Assembly: GCA_958413895.1 (NCBI GenBank)
Contig: CATYVQ010000020.1
Coordinates: 1 to 32,142 of the forward strand
Direction: 5' to 3'
Source of the DNA: an uncultured Collinsella sp.
Lineage (GTDB): Bacteria; Actinomycetota; Coriobacteriia; Coriobacteriales; Coriobacteriaceae
DNA length: 32,142 bases
Position numbers and translations under genes: made by a program. Within the stretch, counting starts at the first letter, position 1. Each line of letters begins with the position of its first letter. Of this stretch, positions 22,801-30,818 are shown piece by piece. The notes beneath the pieces are model-generated. The model saw nothing but the letters and a program-made list of their open reading frames with translations. It was not told the DNA's origin and did no database searches.

Positions 22801-24401
22801 TACGACGCCAGTGTGACGATGACGGCTTCGTCGCCGGCGTATATGAGGGTGTTGCCGTCGGGGATGATCGTCTGGCCGTCGCGTTTGAGCATCACGACGA
22901 TAAAGGGATGCTTGCCTTGCGGCACATCGCGAAGACGCTGGCCGGCCAGGCGACCGTGGGGGGTTACGGTGACCTCGCGCAGCGTAACCTCGGCACGCTC
23001 TTCAAACGTCGGCGCGGCCATCACCAGCAGGTCACCTTCCTCGATGACGGTATCGCCGTTGGGCAGCACCGGGTGCGCCCCGTCGCGCAGCACCAGGACC
23101 ACGAGCATGTCTGTGGCGCTGCCAATGTCCGCGAGCGAGCGTCCGGCAAACGGATGTCCAGCGCCCACCTTGAGCTTTACAAACGACATGCCGTCCTCGT
23201 CGCGGTAGTCGTTAAAGGTGCGGCGCACGTCGCCGGTCGCATCGATCATATCGAGCTTCTTCGCCAACGCCGGCAGCAGCGAGCCCTGCACCACAATGCT
23301 CGACACGGCAATCACAAACACCAGGTCAAATAGGTCGTGTCCGCCGGGAACGCCGGCCACCACGGCAAAGAGACTAAAGACGACCGAAGCTGCTCCGCGC
23401 AGACCCGCCCAGCTTACGAGCGCAACCTGGCGAGGGTTCGTCCTAAACGGCGCCAGCAGCATGCCTACGGCGATGGGGCGGCTCGCAAAGAGCATAAACG
23501 CCATGAGCGCCAGGCCCGGTAGCAGCATTTGCGGCAGGCGTGCGGGTGTAACGAGCAGGCCCAGCAAAAAGAAGATGGTCATCTCTGCCATCTCGGTGAG
23601 GGTGTCAAAGAAGTGCGCCATCTCGACTTTGCCGGTGATGTCGCTGGCACCCAGCACAATGCCGGCCAGGTATACAGCCAAAAAGCCGTTGCCGCCCAGA
23701 TAGCTTGGTAGCGCGTAGGCAACGATCGCCACGGCGAACAAAAAGATGGTCTGCGCGCCCTCGGCCGTTGCGTGCGCGCGTTCAATCAGGCGGCCCGCCG
23801 CCCAGCCGATGGCGAGGCCCAGGCCCACGCCCAAGATAATCTGCTTGGCCAGCAGTGCGGGAATGTTGATGTCGCCGCCGGCCGCGAGTGTGGCGAGCAC
23901 GGCGGTGAGCATATAGGCGACGGGGTCGTTGGAGCCCGATTCGACCTCGAGCAGCGAGTCGGTGCCGCCCCTCAGCGACAGGTTGTGCTCGCGCAGAACG
24001 CTAAAGACGCTGGCCGCGTCGGTGGATGCCACGACCGATCCCAGCAGCAGGCCGCCGATCCAGTCGAAGCCCAGCACAAAGTGGGCGAACATGCCGGTGA
24101 TGCCTGCGGTGATGACGACGCCGAGCGTGCTCAGCAACACCGCCGGCACAGTGACGGGCTTGGCGCGGTCGATATTGGTGTTAAAGCCGCCGTAGAACAT
24201 GATGAACAGCAGCGCCGTGCTGCAGACGGTTTCGGTAAGCGCATAGTCGCTAAAGTCGATATGCGCCGGGCCGTTGACGCCCAACAGCATGCCGAGCGCG
24301 ATAAAGATGAGCAGGGTGGGGAAGGGGAGCTTTTTGCCGACGGGCTTGATGGTCAGGCACAAAATAATGACGAGGCCGATAAAAAGAAGGATCTGGTTCA
24401 T
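22800..24401 (-). CDS. cation/proton antiporter of the CPA1 (NhaP2-like) type with RCK_C domains
   Basis: A 533-residue membrane antiporter. About 12 hydrophobic helices span residues 5-375 with the Asp pocket region SVVASTDAASVFSVLR (about 122-137) and VESGSNDPVAYML, the CPA1 ND motif. Two C-terminal RCK_C (TrkA-C) like domains follow: GAGHPFAGRSLADIG (about 412) and HGRLAGQRLRDVPQG (about 480), both with a DG/NG turn and a final strand. This order matches NhaP2/CvrA-type K+/H+ antiporters. It likely controls cytoplasmic K+ or Na+ and pH. Ion specificity is not certain. AGGAG is upstream of the ATG. Confidence 0.88.
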   Translation of the reverse strand: MNQILLFIGLVIILCLTIKPVGKKLPFPTLLIFIALGMLLGVNGPAHIDFSDYALTETVCSTALLFIMFYGGFNTNIDRAKPVTVPAVLLSTLGVVITAGITGMFAHFVLGFDWIGGLLLGSVVASTDAASVFSVLREHNLSLRGGTDSLLEVESGSNDPVAYMLTAVLATLAAGGDINIPALLAKQIILGVGLGLAIGWAAGRLIERAHATAEGAQTIFLFAVAIVAYALPSYLGGNGFLAVYLAGIVLGASDITGKVEMAHFFDTLTEMAEMTIFFLLGLLVTPARLPQMLLPGLALMAFMLFASRPIAVGMLLAPFRTNPRQVALVSWAGLRGAASVVFSLFAVVAGVPGGHDLFDLVFVIAVSSIVVQGSLLPALAKKLDMIDATGDVRRTFNDYRDEDGMSFVKLKVGAGHPFAGRSLADIGSATDMLVVLVLRDGAHPVLPNGDTVIEEGDLLVMAAPTFEERAEVTLREVTVTPHGRLAGQRLRDVPQGKHPFIVVMLKRDGQTIIPDGNTLIYAGDEAVIVTLAS

Positions 24402-24654
24402 GGATAGTGTCCGCTCCTGGGTGGTTGGCGTGGCACGGTCAGTTGTCTGCGGTTATTTGTACCCAAAGATGGTGGGTTTATGGGGTTGGATTGCGGGCGT
24501 GCGCGATATCGTCATAGACGGCTGCCGTCTTTGCCTCTGCTCGGAAACCCTTTCCAGCTTTATTGCAACGGAGTACAATGGGTAACGTTTAAGTTCAACT
24601 TGAAGTTTTAGTTGCGGCGCCGGGCTTAGGCCGCAATGCAAGGAGAGGCGTACC

Positions 24655-25494
24655 ATGGCGATCTATGTGACATCTGATGCTCACGGGCACGTGCGTGCGC
24701 TTGACGAGGCCCTGTCTAAGATCTCGTTGATGTCCGACGACACGCTTTACGTGCTGGGCGACATGATCGATCGCGGGCCCGATCCGGTCGGCGTTATTAA
24801 GCTTGTGCGCTCGCTGCCCAACGCCCGCGTGCTCAAGGGCAATCACGAGCAGATCATGCTCGATGCCATCATAGGCCAGGATCCGCTCGATGCCGAGACC
24901 TGGGATATCAACGGCGGCTGGACGACGCGTGAGCAGCTCAACGACATGGAATTTGAGGCATACGAGGAGCTCGTGCGATGGATGGCCGCGCTGCCGCTCT
25001 ACGCGGTGGTCGAGACCGAGGAGCGCCCGTATCTGCTGGTACATGCTGGAATCGAGATGAAGGCGGCGCGCGCGTTTTTGCTTGAGCATGGCGTCGATTG
25101 TGCCGATGGCGTCGGAGCGGTGGGTGCCGATTGCGAGCTGCTGCAGCAGATGCTCGCGGTGCAGTCGTCCGATGACCTGCTGTGGATTCGTCACGGCTAT
25201 TGGGATGTGCCGACCGGGCTGCTTTCTTCCGAGGGCAAGGGTCCGGTCGTGGTGAGCGGTCACACGCCCACGGTATCGCTTGGGCGCTATTGCGAGGTCG
25301 GTGGTCTGGCAGGGCTCGATGAGGAGTCGGGCCGCGGGCAGATTGTGCGCCTGGGTGGCGAGGACACTGCTGGTGTGCCCGATCGCATCGATATCGATTG
25401 CGCCGCCGCCACCGGCTCCGAGTTTGGCCGCGTGGGCATCCTGCGCCTGGACGACGGGGCCGAGTTCTACGCGAACATCAACCCGGGCGAATGA
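24655..25494 (+). CDS. metallophosphoesterase, PrpE/ApaH-like
   Basis: A 279-residue calcineurin-like phosphatase. Catalytic motifs: TSDAHGH (residues 6-12), LGDMIDRGPD (34-43), LKGNHEQ (59-65), LLVHAG (about 127), and VVSGHTP (about 200). This set fits diadenosine-tetraphosphate hydrolases or PPP-type serine/threonine phosphatases such as PrpE. Ribosome site AAGGAGAGG is upstream. It is divergent from the antiporter, with a 253-base spacer that holds TACAAT (24575 region) 17 bases after TTTCCA, a plausible promoter. Substrate unclear. Confidence 0.87.
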   Translation: MAIYVTSDAHGHVRALDEALSKISLMSDDTLYVLGDMIDRGPDPVGVIKLVRSLPNARVLKGNHEQIMLDAIIGQDPLDAETWDINGGWTTREQLNDMEFEAYEELVRWMAALPLYAVVETEERPYLLVHAGIEMKAARAFLLEHGVDCADGVGAVGADCELLQQMLAVQSSDDLLWIRHGYWDVPTGLLSSEGKGPVVVSGHTPTVSLGRYCEVGGLAGLDEESGRGQIVRLGGEDTAGVPDRIDIDCAAATGSEFGRVGILRLDDGAEFYANINPGE

Positions 25495-25525
25495 TGTCCC
25501 AAATTAGCTACCCCCACCGCTGCAA

Positions 25526-27106
25526 TTAGGCTCCGTATGGGTTGCGGTCGCGTTCGATGCGTTGACGGATGTGGCGGTACTCGATAATCAGCAGCACCAG
25601 CAGTAGGGCCATGATGGCCAGGTAGCTCACCACGGCGCCCAGCAGGCCCAGCAGGTTGATCAGGATCACCGGGAGCACCACGCTCACGGCAAAACAAATC
25701 AGGTAGACCTTGGTGACGTCTCCAGCGTGGCGCAGCACCGTGATGATGGCGTAGATAAAGTCGATGGCCGCGGTGACGCCGCCGGCGACGACCATCAGCA
25801 GCGCCAGCGTACGGTAGCGCTCAAAGCTGAGACCGTACATAAAGCTCATGAGGGGAATACCGGGACCTGCCATAAATGCGGCGCACACGCCGGTGATGAC
25901 CACGATCAGCGCCATAACGGCAACAATAATCAGGTCAAAGCGACGACGCTTGCGAGGATTAGCCCAAATGCTCGACAAGCGCAGGAGCTGCGGTTTATAG
26001 ACAAATCCAATGCTCAACAGAATAGCCTGAGCTGGAAAAAACAGGGCATTAAAGTACAGCTGGTATTTGTAGGCCAGTGTTCCTTCCATCACAAACTTGG
26101 GCATGCTTTCGATAAGGTTGAACAGGAATAGCGCGCCAAAGAGTGGGGCACACTGGACAAACAGGTGGCCGACCTCGCGCAGGCTCACGCGGCGCGATTT
26201 TTCGGTCTCGAGCAGGGCGAGCGGCGCGGTGACCAGCACGAGCGAGGCGATCGCGGCGATGCCCATAGCCGTGGTCGCGATGGGCATGCTGCGCGTGAGG
26301 AACAGCGCCACGCTGAAGACCGCGATGACGCCGACGGAGCGTAGCGTTTGGCTCATTCCGGCCAGGTATAGCTTGTCGGCCTGCTGCAGGCGGCCTTCGT
26401 ACACGTCGGCGACGCCGTCGATCACCTTATAGAGGTAGACGCCCAGGCCGATCGTGGCCATCTGCGCATCGTAGCCACGGGCGCTGCTGTATATCAGGCC
26501 GCATGCCAGCGCGAGCGCTCCGCAGATCCAGCGGTTGAGCTGGTAGGAGGCAAAGGATGTCTTTTCGTCGATGTCCGAGACCTGAAAATTGCGCACGCCG
26601 TAGTTGCATGCGATCATGATGAGCGTGCCGGTGACGAAGGCGATGGAGAATTTGCCTGCTTCTTCGGCGCCCACGAGCTGTGTGGACACGATGGTGAGCA
26701 GCGGAAACGCCAAGCCCCACACGGCGGTGCCGAGAGTGTTCCAAAGGTAATCGCGGCGGGTGGCGTGCTCTTCGTATTCAGCCTCTTGCGTGGAGAACCC
26801 GCCGCCGTAGACGGCGCCGAGCAGACGGTTCCACCAAGCGTTGACCATGCGGTGTACGGGGCCGGGCTCTCGATCGCGCTCGCGCCGGTGACGTGTGACT
26901 TGGTTGCTATTGGGGCCACCGGCGTTGCGTTGGCTCAGCTCCTGGATGCGAGCGAGCTCCTCAGCGGTGTGCGAGGCGGGGAACAGGCCGTTCTCGATGC
27001 GACCGCCCTGGGCCTTCGCGGCGCCGTCTTTCGATGTAGCGGGGTTGGAGATGCCGTTGCGGCGGGCGATGGCGCGGCGAATGCTATCGAGGGGCGTGAT
27101 GCTCAA
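25526..27106 (-). CDS. polysaccharide flippase / MATE-like membrane protein
   Basis: A 526-residue membrane protein of the polysaccharide export (Wzx-like, MOP superfamily) type. The first 95 residues are polar and charged, then about 12-14 hydrophobic helices, the first (LWNTLGTAVWGLAFPLLTIV) near residue 125. Residues such as KPQLLRLSSIWA and YRTLALLMVVAGGVTAAIDF are family-like. I use TTG 27106 because AGAAAGGA sits 7 bases before it; the upstream GTG at 27145 lacks a ribosome site. It converges with the phosphatase gene. It probably moves a lipid-linked cell-surface glycan across the membrane. No other glycan genes are nearby. Confidence 0.75.
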   Translation of the reverse strand: MSITPLDSIRRAIARRNGISNPATSKDGAAKAQGGRIENGLFPASHTAEELARIQELSQRNAGGPNSNQVTRHRRERDREPGPVHRMVNAWWNRLLGAVYGGGFSTQEAEYEEHATRRDYLWNTLGTAVWGLAFPLLTIVSTQLVGAEEAGKFSIAFVTGTLIMIACNYGVRNFQVSDIDEKTSFASYQLNRWICGALALACGLIYSSARGYDAQMATIGLGVYLYKVIDGVADVYEGRLQQADKLYLAGMSQTLRSVGVIAVFSVALFLTRSMPIATTAMGIAAIASLVLVTAPLALLETEKSRRVSLREVGHLFVQCAPLFGALFLFNLIESMPKFVMEGTLAYKYQLYFNALFFPAQAILLSIGFVYKPQLLRLSSIWANPRKRRRFDLIIVAVMALIVVITGVCAAFMAGPGIPLMSFMYGLSFERYRTLALLMVVAGGVTAAIDFIYAIITVLRHAGDVTKVYLICFAVSVVLPVILINLLGLLGAVVSYLAIMALLLVLLIIEYRHIRQRIERDRNPYGA

Positions 27107-27140
27107 AGCGGGGTCCTTTCTATTGCTGCGCTCTAGTATA

Positions 27141-27154
27141 GACACCGCGGTGTC
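27141..27154 (-). promoter_or_regulatory. 14-bp perfect palindrome upstream of the flippase gene
   Basis: GACACCGCGGTGTC is fully palindromic and lies directly before TATACT, a -10-like hexamer on the minus strand. It would cover the spacer or -35 region, as a repressor site would. Confidence 0.45.
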
Positions 27155-27165
27155 CGCACGTGTTT

Positions 27166-27182
27166 TTGAACGGATTGTTCAA
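27166..27182 (-). promoter_or_regulatory. dyad TTGAAC-N5-GTTCAA upstream of the flippase gene
   Basis: A perfect 6-bp inverted repeat with a 5-base spacer, 12 bases beyond the 14-bp palindrome. A second candidate operator for the same promoter. Confidence 0.4.
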
Positions 27183-27209
27183 TAATTTCGGCGGCGCCAT
27201 TCAGTAGTC

Positions 27210-27263
27210 GGCACTTAGGGACGTTCCTTATGTACCGGCACTTTGGGAACGTCTCTAAGTGCC
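27210..27263. repeat. long hairpin repeat GGCACTTAGGGACGTTCC
   Basis: Arms 27210-27227 and 27246-27263 pair at 17 of 18 positions. It contains a GGGACGTTC word also present in copy 1 at 81-138. This starts a cluster of three hairpin repeats between the flippase and pckA. Confidence 0.8.
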
Positions 27264-27270
27264 GGCATCC

Positions 27271-27310
27271 GGGGACACTCCTTGAATGTTGCCTGTTCAA
27301 GAGTGTCCCC
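27271..27310. repeat. hairpin repeat GGGGACACTCCTTGAA
   Basis: GGGGACACTCCTTGAA (27271-27286) pairs with TTCAAGAGTGTCCCC (27296-27310) with one bulged base. The same left arm word GGGGACACTCCTTG occurs in the terminator at 6861. Confidence 0.8.
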
Positions 27311-27312
27311 AA

Positions 27313-27344
27313 TGACTAGTCGTTTAAGAACGTTCCCAATGACT
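27313..27344 (-). repeat. TTGGGGACGTTC family repeat, copy 2 (inverted)
   Basis: The reverse complement matches 83-114 at 29 of 32 positions. Confidence 0.75.
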
Positions 27345-27395
27345 GGGCCGCTTGCCTGCGATTTTTGACCGTTGGGCGGGCTTGCCGCCCTTGCC

Positions 27396-27411
27396 GCAAA
27401 AACGTTTTTGC
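27396..27411 (+). promoter_or_regulatory. 16-bp perfect palindrome upstream of pckA
   Basis: GCAAAAACGTTTTTGC is fully palindromic with a central CpG, the architecture of LacI/GalR-family operators. It lies 75-90 bases before the pckA start. A second dyad CTTTAC-N4-GTAAAG lies at 27429-27444. Carbon-source control of pckA would make sense, but the regulator is not in the window. Confidence 0.5.
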
Positions 27412-27485
27412 ATATCGGGTACAACGGGCTTTACGTGAGTAAAGTGCGCGCCGCGTCCGCGTGTCGCGTTTTTAAAGGAGGCCCC

Positions 27486-29156
27486 ATGCCTGGTGTTACC
27501 CCTGCAGAAGTTTTGTCCAACTTTGGTATTACGCTCGTTGAAGATCCCGCCGAGAATCAGCCCCGCCTGCTGGTCGATCTACCCGCCGCGGAGCTCGTCG
27601 AGCACGCTATCCGCCGCGAAGAAGGCCGCATGGCATCCAACGGCGCGCTCGTGATTGAGACGGGGGAGCGCACCGGCCGTTCCCCCAATGACCGCTTTAT
27701 CGTTGACACCCCCGATGTTCACGACAAGATTGCCTGGGGCGTCGTCAACCGCCCGCTGTCCGTCGAGAGCTATGAGGCCATCAAGGCCGGCATCGTCGAC
27801 TATCTCAACGAGCGCGACGTGTTCGTCACCCGCGGCATGGCGGGCGCCGACCGTAACCACACGCGTCGACTGCTCGTTGCCTGCGAGCGTGCCAGTCAGG
27901 CACTCTTTATTAAGCAGATGCTTGCCCGCCCGCTCGCCCGCGAAATCGCGCGCACCGGCGAGCCGGACTTCTGCGTGCTCGCGGCGCCCGGTTACCAGTG
28001 CGATCCTGCCATCAAGGGCCTCAACTCCAGCGCCGCCGTGGTCATCAACTTCCATGAACGCGTGATTCTGGTCGCCGGCACCGGCTACTCCGGCGAGATT
28101 AAAAAGTCGATCTTTAGCGTCATGAACTATCTGCTGCCCGTCGAGGACGCCGTGCTGCCCATGCACTGCTCGGCCAGCATGGATCCCGTCACGCACGAGA
28201 CCGCCGTGTTCTTTGGCCTGTCCGGCACCGGCAAGACCACGCTTTCGGCCAATCCCACGCGCCTGCTGATCGGCGACGACGAGCACGGTTGGTCCGACAT
28301 GGGCATCTTCAACATCGAGGGTGGCTGCTACGCCAAATGCGAGGGCCTGGACGCCTTCCACGAGCCCGAGATTTTCAACGCTGTCCGCTTTGGCGCGATC
28401 TGCGAAAACGTGGTGCTCGACGAGAACCGCAAGCCCAACTACGATGACATCTCGATCACGCACAACACGCGCGTGGCCTATCCCGTGGAGCACATTCCTA
28501 ATGCGTGGACTAAGGGCATGGGCACCACTCCGAGTGTCGTGCTGTTCCTGACTTGCGACGCTTTTGGCGTGTTGCCGCCCATCTCGCGCCTGACGGCCGA
28601 TGCCGCAATGTATCACTTTGTGACGGGCTTCACCGCCAAGATCCCCGGCACCGAGGTCGGCGTCACCGAGCCCACGCCCACGTTCTCTTCGCTGTTCGGC
28701 GAGCCGTTTATGCCACTCGACCCCATGGTTTACGCCAAGATGCTCGGCGAGCGCATTGCCGACGGCCGCACGCGTGTGTACCTGGTCAACACCGGCTGGA
28801 TCGGCGGCGGCTACGGCGTAGGCCATCGCATCGAGCTGGCCTACACGCGCTCGCTGGTCGCGCGCGCCCTCGACGGCACCATCGAGGACAGCGAGTTCGT
28901 GCACGACGACATCTTTAACGTCGACATTCCCACGACGTGCCACGGCGTGCCCGATGGCATCCTAGTGCCGCGCCAATACTGGCAGAGCACCGCGCGCTAC
29001 GACGAGGCCGCGCACAACCTGGCGGTGATGTTCGAGGAGAACTTCGAGAAGAAGTACTCGCACCTGCCCGAGTCCGTCAAAGCCGCCGGCCCGCACGCCC
29101 AGGTGTCCGCCGAGGCTCGTCATCGCGGCCGCGGCCTGCTGGGGCTCCGCCACTAG
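27486..29156 (+). CDS. pckA: phosphoenolpyruvate carboxykinase (ATP)
   Basis: PckA interconverts oxaloacetate plus ATP and PEP, CO2 and ADP, in gluconeogenesis or, in anaerobic gut bacteria, in CO2-fixing succinate production. The 556-residue product has the substrate-site ETGERTGRSPNDRFIV (about 56-71), the ATP-binding loop FGLSGTGKTTLSA (about 245-257), the metal-binding IGDDEHGW just after it, and LVNTGWIGGGYGVGHR. This is the ATP-type family, not the GTP-type. The start ATG 27486 follows AAAGGAGG by five bases; the open frame begins earlier but is in the promoter region. Monocistronic by context. Confidence 0.96.
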   Translation: MPGVTPAEVLSNFGITLVEDPAENQPRLLVDLPAAELVEHAIRREEGRMASNGALVIETGERTGRSPNDRFIVDTPDVHDKIAWGVVNRPLSVESYEAIKAGIVDYLNERDVFVTRGMAGADRNHTRRLLVACERASQALFIKQMLARPLAREIARTGEPDFCVLAAPGYQCDPAIKGLNSSAAVVINFHERVILVAGTGYSGEIKKSIFSVMNYLLPVEDAVLPMHCSASMDPVTHETAVFFGLSGTGKTTLSANPTRLLIGDDEHGWSDMGIFNIEGGCYAKCEGLDAFHEPEIFNAVRFGAICENVVLDENRKPNYDDISITHNTRVAYPVEHIPNAWTKGMGTTPSVVLFLTCDAFGVLPPISRLTADAAMYHFVTGFTAKIPGTEVGVTEPTPTFSSLFGEPFMPLDPMVYAKMLGERIADGRTRVYLVNTGWIGGGYGVGHRIELAYTRSLVARALDGTIEDSEFVHDDIFNVDIPTTCHGVPDGILVPRQYWQSTARYDEAAHNLAVMFEENFEKKYSHLPESVKAAGPHAQVSAEARHRGRGLLGLRH

Positions 29157-29171
29157 CGTCGCCTCAGACTC

Positions 29172-29208
29172 AAAACCATCATAAAGGGGGCACCTTTGTG
29201 GTGGTTTT
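29172..29208. repeat. CCACCACAAAGG hairpin repeat, copy 3 (degenerate)
   Basis: AAAACCATCATAAAGG (29172-29187) pairs with CCTTTGTGGTGGTTTT (29193-29208) at 14 of 16 positions. It follows the pckA stop by 15 bases. Its right edge supplies the first bases of the -35 box of the next promoter. Confidence 0.85.
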
Positions 29209-29235
29209 GCTCGTGTGGATGACTCGGGTTACAAT
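29207..29235 (+). promoter_or_regulatory. sigma-70-type promoter before the B3/B4 gene
   Basis: TTGCTC (29207-29212), exactly 17 bases, TACAAT (29230-29235). The start would be near 29242, leaving a leader of about 135 bases before the gene. Confidence 0.65.
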
Positions 29236-29241
29236 ACGCCT

Positions 29242-29336
29242 GACATATCGTCCCCTTCTCCGGATGGGGACAGCGTAAGCGCTCTTGTGGCGGCACCGTA
29301 GGACTTTGAAGGTGGCCGCTGTGAGGGCGCTTTTTG
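29242..29336 (+). ncRNA. structured leader or small RNA of about 95 nt ending in a terminator
   Basis: Between the promoter and a T-run at 29331-29338 there are a GTCCCC-GGGGAC hairpin (about 29250-29271) and a larger hairpin. In the larger one AGCGC (29278-29282) pairs with GCGCT (29327-29331), and inside it GCGG-CACC pairs with GGTG-G-CCGC, leaving one bulge. Either this is a transcription attenuator for the downstream gene or an independent small RNA. A third small hairpin ATTCGC-N6-GCGAAT (29344-29361) sits before the ribosome site. I do not recognise a known riboswitch class. Confidence 0.5.
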
Positions 29337-29338
29337 TT
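29278..29338 (+). terminator. intrinsic terminator upstream of the B3/B4 gene
   Basis: The long GC-rich hairpin described for the leader is followed by TTTTTGTTT. It lies between promoter and gene, so some read-through or regulated antitermination is needed for expression unless another promoter exists. Confidence 0.75.
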
Positions 29339-29377
29339 TAGACATTCGCATTGGGGCGAATCGTGAAGGGAGAGCAC

Positions 29378-30097
29378 ATGAAGAGTTTCGTTGCCGAGGA
29401 TTCGTTTTGGGAGCTGTTTCCGCAGGCGGCTATCGGCGTTGTGGTCGTAAAGGGCATGAAGCCCGCGGCCCAGATACCCCAGGAGGACGTGGACGCGATC
29501 GCCGCGTTGCTCGATCGCGCCAATATCGACGCGGAGCGTCATCTGACCAGCGATACTATCAGCGAGAACGCACCGGTCAAGGCATGGCGCGAGGCCTATT
29601 GTCTGTTCAAGACCAAAAAGGGCGCGCGTTGCTCAATCGAGAACCTGCTCAAACGTGTGCTCAAAGGCAAGCCGGTGGGCCACATTACGCCCGCGGTGGA
29701 CATCTACAACACGGTGTCGCTGACCTACGCGCTGCCCGTTGGCGGCGAGGACCTGCGCGCTATCGAGGGCGATCTGCGCCTGGCGGTCACTGGTGGCGGG
29801 GATGCGTTCCTGCCGCTTGGCGAGGATGTGGATGACCCGACGCTGCCCGGCGAGCTTGCCTACATCGATGATGCGGGCGCCGTGTGCCGCTGCTGGAACT
29901 GGCGCGACGGCGTTCGAACGGCCCTTTCCGACGATTCAGCCGACGCGTTCCTGGCGATTGAGTGCGTGGAGCCCGAGCGGATGGGGGACTGTCGGGCCGC
30001 CATCGACCGTCTTGCCGATCTGCTCGAGCGGTATCTGGGGGCGACGGTTGTCGTTAAGACGCTTGTGACCCGCGACAACCCGCGCGTGGAACTGTAG
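29378..30097 (+). CDS. B3/B4 domain (tRNA-binding-like) protein
   Basis: A 239-residue protein of the B3/B4 family, which corresponds to the editing domain of the phenylalanyl-tRNA synthetase beta chain found free-standing in many bacteria. Visible family features are IGVVVVKGM near the start, the central SIENLLKRVLKGKPVGHITPAVDIYNTVSL, shared by B3/B4 proteins, then LPVGGEDL and a late CWNWRDG. Start ATG 29378 follows GGGAG; the ATG-like frame upstream at 29351 lacks a good site. Members are suspected to clear mischarged aminoacyl-tRNA, but the activity here is an inference. Confidence 0.88.
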   Translation: MKSFVAEDSFWELFPQAAIGVVVVKGMKPAAQIPQEDVDAIAALLDRANIDAERHLTSDTISENAPVKAWREAYCLFKTKKGARCSIENLLKRVLKGKPVGHITPAVDIYNTVSLTYALPVGGEDLRAIEGDLRLAVTGGGDAFLPLGEDVDDPTLPGELAYIDDAGAVCRCWNWRDGVRTALSDDSADAFLAIECVEPERMGDCRAAIDRLADLLERYLGATVVVKTLVTRDNPRVEL

Positions 30098-30105
30098 CTC
30101 GGCCC

Positions 30106-30146
30106 AAACCACCACAAAGGTCCCTGTCCCCTTTGTGGTGGTTTTT
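30106..30146 (+). terminator. CCACCACAAAGG hairpin repeat, copy 4, acting as terminator
   Basis: AAACCACCACAAAGG (30106-30120) and CCTTTGTGGTGGTTT (30130-30144) pair perfectly over 15 bp and are followed by TT and an A. It lies 8 bases after the B3/B4 stop. It is both a member of the repeat family and a plausible terminator. Confidence 0.85.
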
Positions 30147-30198
30147 ATGTTGATGGGTTAACAAATAGGGCGTGCAGGGCTGGCGGCCGTTAAGTACG

Positions 30199-30220
30199 GC
30201 TAAGATGTTTACCCGTTAGC
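30199..30220 (+). promoter_or_regulatory. dyad GCTAA-N12-TTAGC upstream of the MarR gene
   Basis: A 5-bp inverted repeat 30 bases before the MarR start. MarR proteins commonly autoregulate through such dyads. Related half-sites (CCGTTAAG, CCGTTAGC) are repeated nearby. The distance favours an operator, but the dyad is short. Confidence 0.35.
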
Positions 30221-30249
30221 ATTATGCAAGCGAAAGGCGGTCGTCTCCC

Positions 30250-30699
30250 ATGCAGCAGAGCGACGAGACACGTTTCGAGGACTTTGTCGGACTGATCAGC
30301 GGACTCTACAAGGAGATCCAGCGCATTAAGACGTCTGAGGGCGCAAGGCTGGGTCTCAAGGGCTCCGACGTTATGTGCCTGTACTATCTTGAGCGCAGCA
30401 AGGACGGCCTGACTGGCGCCGACCTGGCTCGCATGGCAGGCGTGACCCGCGCCGCCGTCTCGCGTACGCTCGCGCATCTGGAGGAGGGTGGCTACGTCGA
30501 GGTCGATGATTCGGGCGATGCCGCCGTTAAGTATCGTGCTCCGGTGCGCCTGACCGCTCTGGGCGGCGAGAGCATGAGCGAGGCGGACCGCATCATTCGC
30601 GAGGTGCTCGATACCACCGGTAAGGCTATGGGTGTGGAGCAGCGCAAGCAGATGTATGCGTCGCTGCGCACGATTCTCAATACCCTGCGCGAGATCTAA
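30250..30699 (+). CDS. MarR-family transcriptional regulator
   Basis: A 149-residue winged-helix regulator. The DNA-binding helix region is DLARMAGVTRAAVSRTLAHLEEGGYVEV (about 57-84), followed by a wing with DSGDAAVKYRAPVRLT. The ends are the dimerisation helices. GAAAGGCGG lies before the ATG. It is followed on the same strand by a DegV-family gene, 119 bases on. In streptococci a MarR protein, FabT, works with FakB (DegV-type) fatty-acid binding proteins, so a link to lipid uptake is possible. The ligand is unknown. Confidence 0.88.
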   Translation: MQQSDETRFEDFVGLISGLYKEIQRIKTSEGARLGLKGSDVMCLYYLERSKDGLTGADLARMAGVTRAAVSRTLAHLEEGGYVEVDDSGDAAVKYRAPVRLTALGGESMSEADRIIREVLDTTGKAMGVEQRKQMYASLRTILNTLREI

Positions 30700-30737
30700 G
30701 GCCGCCAAGGCATTTGTTTCCAATTAACAACTGCATA

Positions 30738-30797
30738 GTCCCGTTTGAGCGTGTATGCCGTGCCGGGGCATTGCTGTCAAAATTCCCTGCACGGGAC
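30738..30797 (+). other. structured leader of the degV gene
   Basis: Nested pairs GTCCCG/CGGGAC, TTTGA/TCAAA and TGCC/GGCA lie in the 119-base MarR-degV spacer and end 22 bases before the degV start. They could form a leader RNA structure. There is no T-run and no known class was recognised. Confidence 0.35.
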
Positions 30798-30818
30798 CTG
30801 CGCAAGAAAGGATTCGCT

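Noticed and set aside
29242..29338. T-box riboswitch before the B3/B4 gene
   Set aside because: GGTGGCCGC faintly recalls the T-box antitermination motif, but the leader before the terminator is only about 90 bases and lacks a stem I with a specifier loop.
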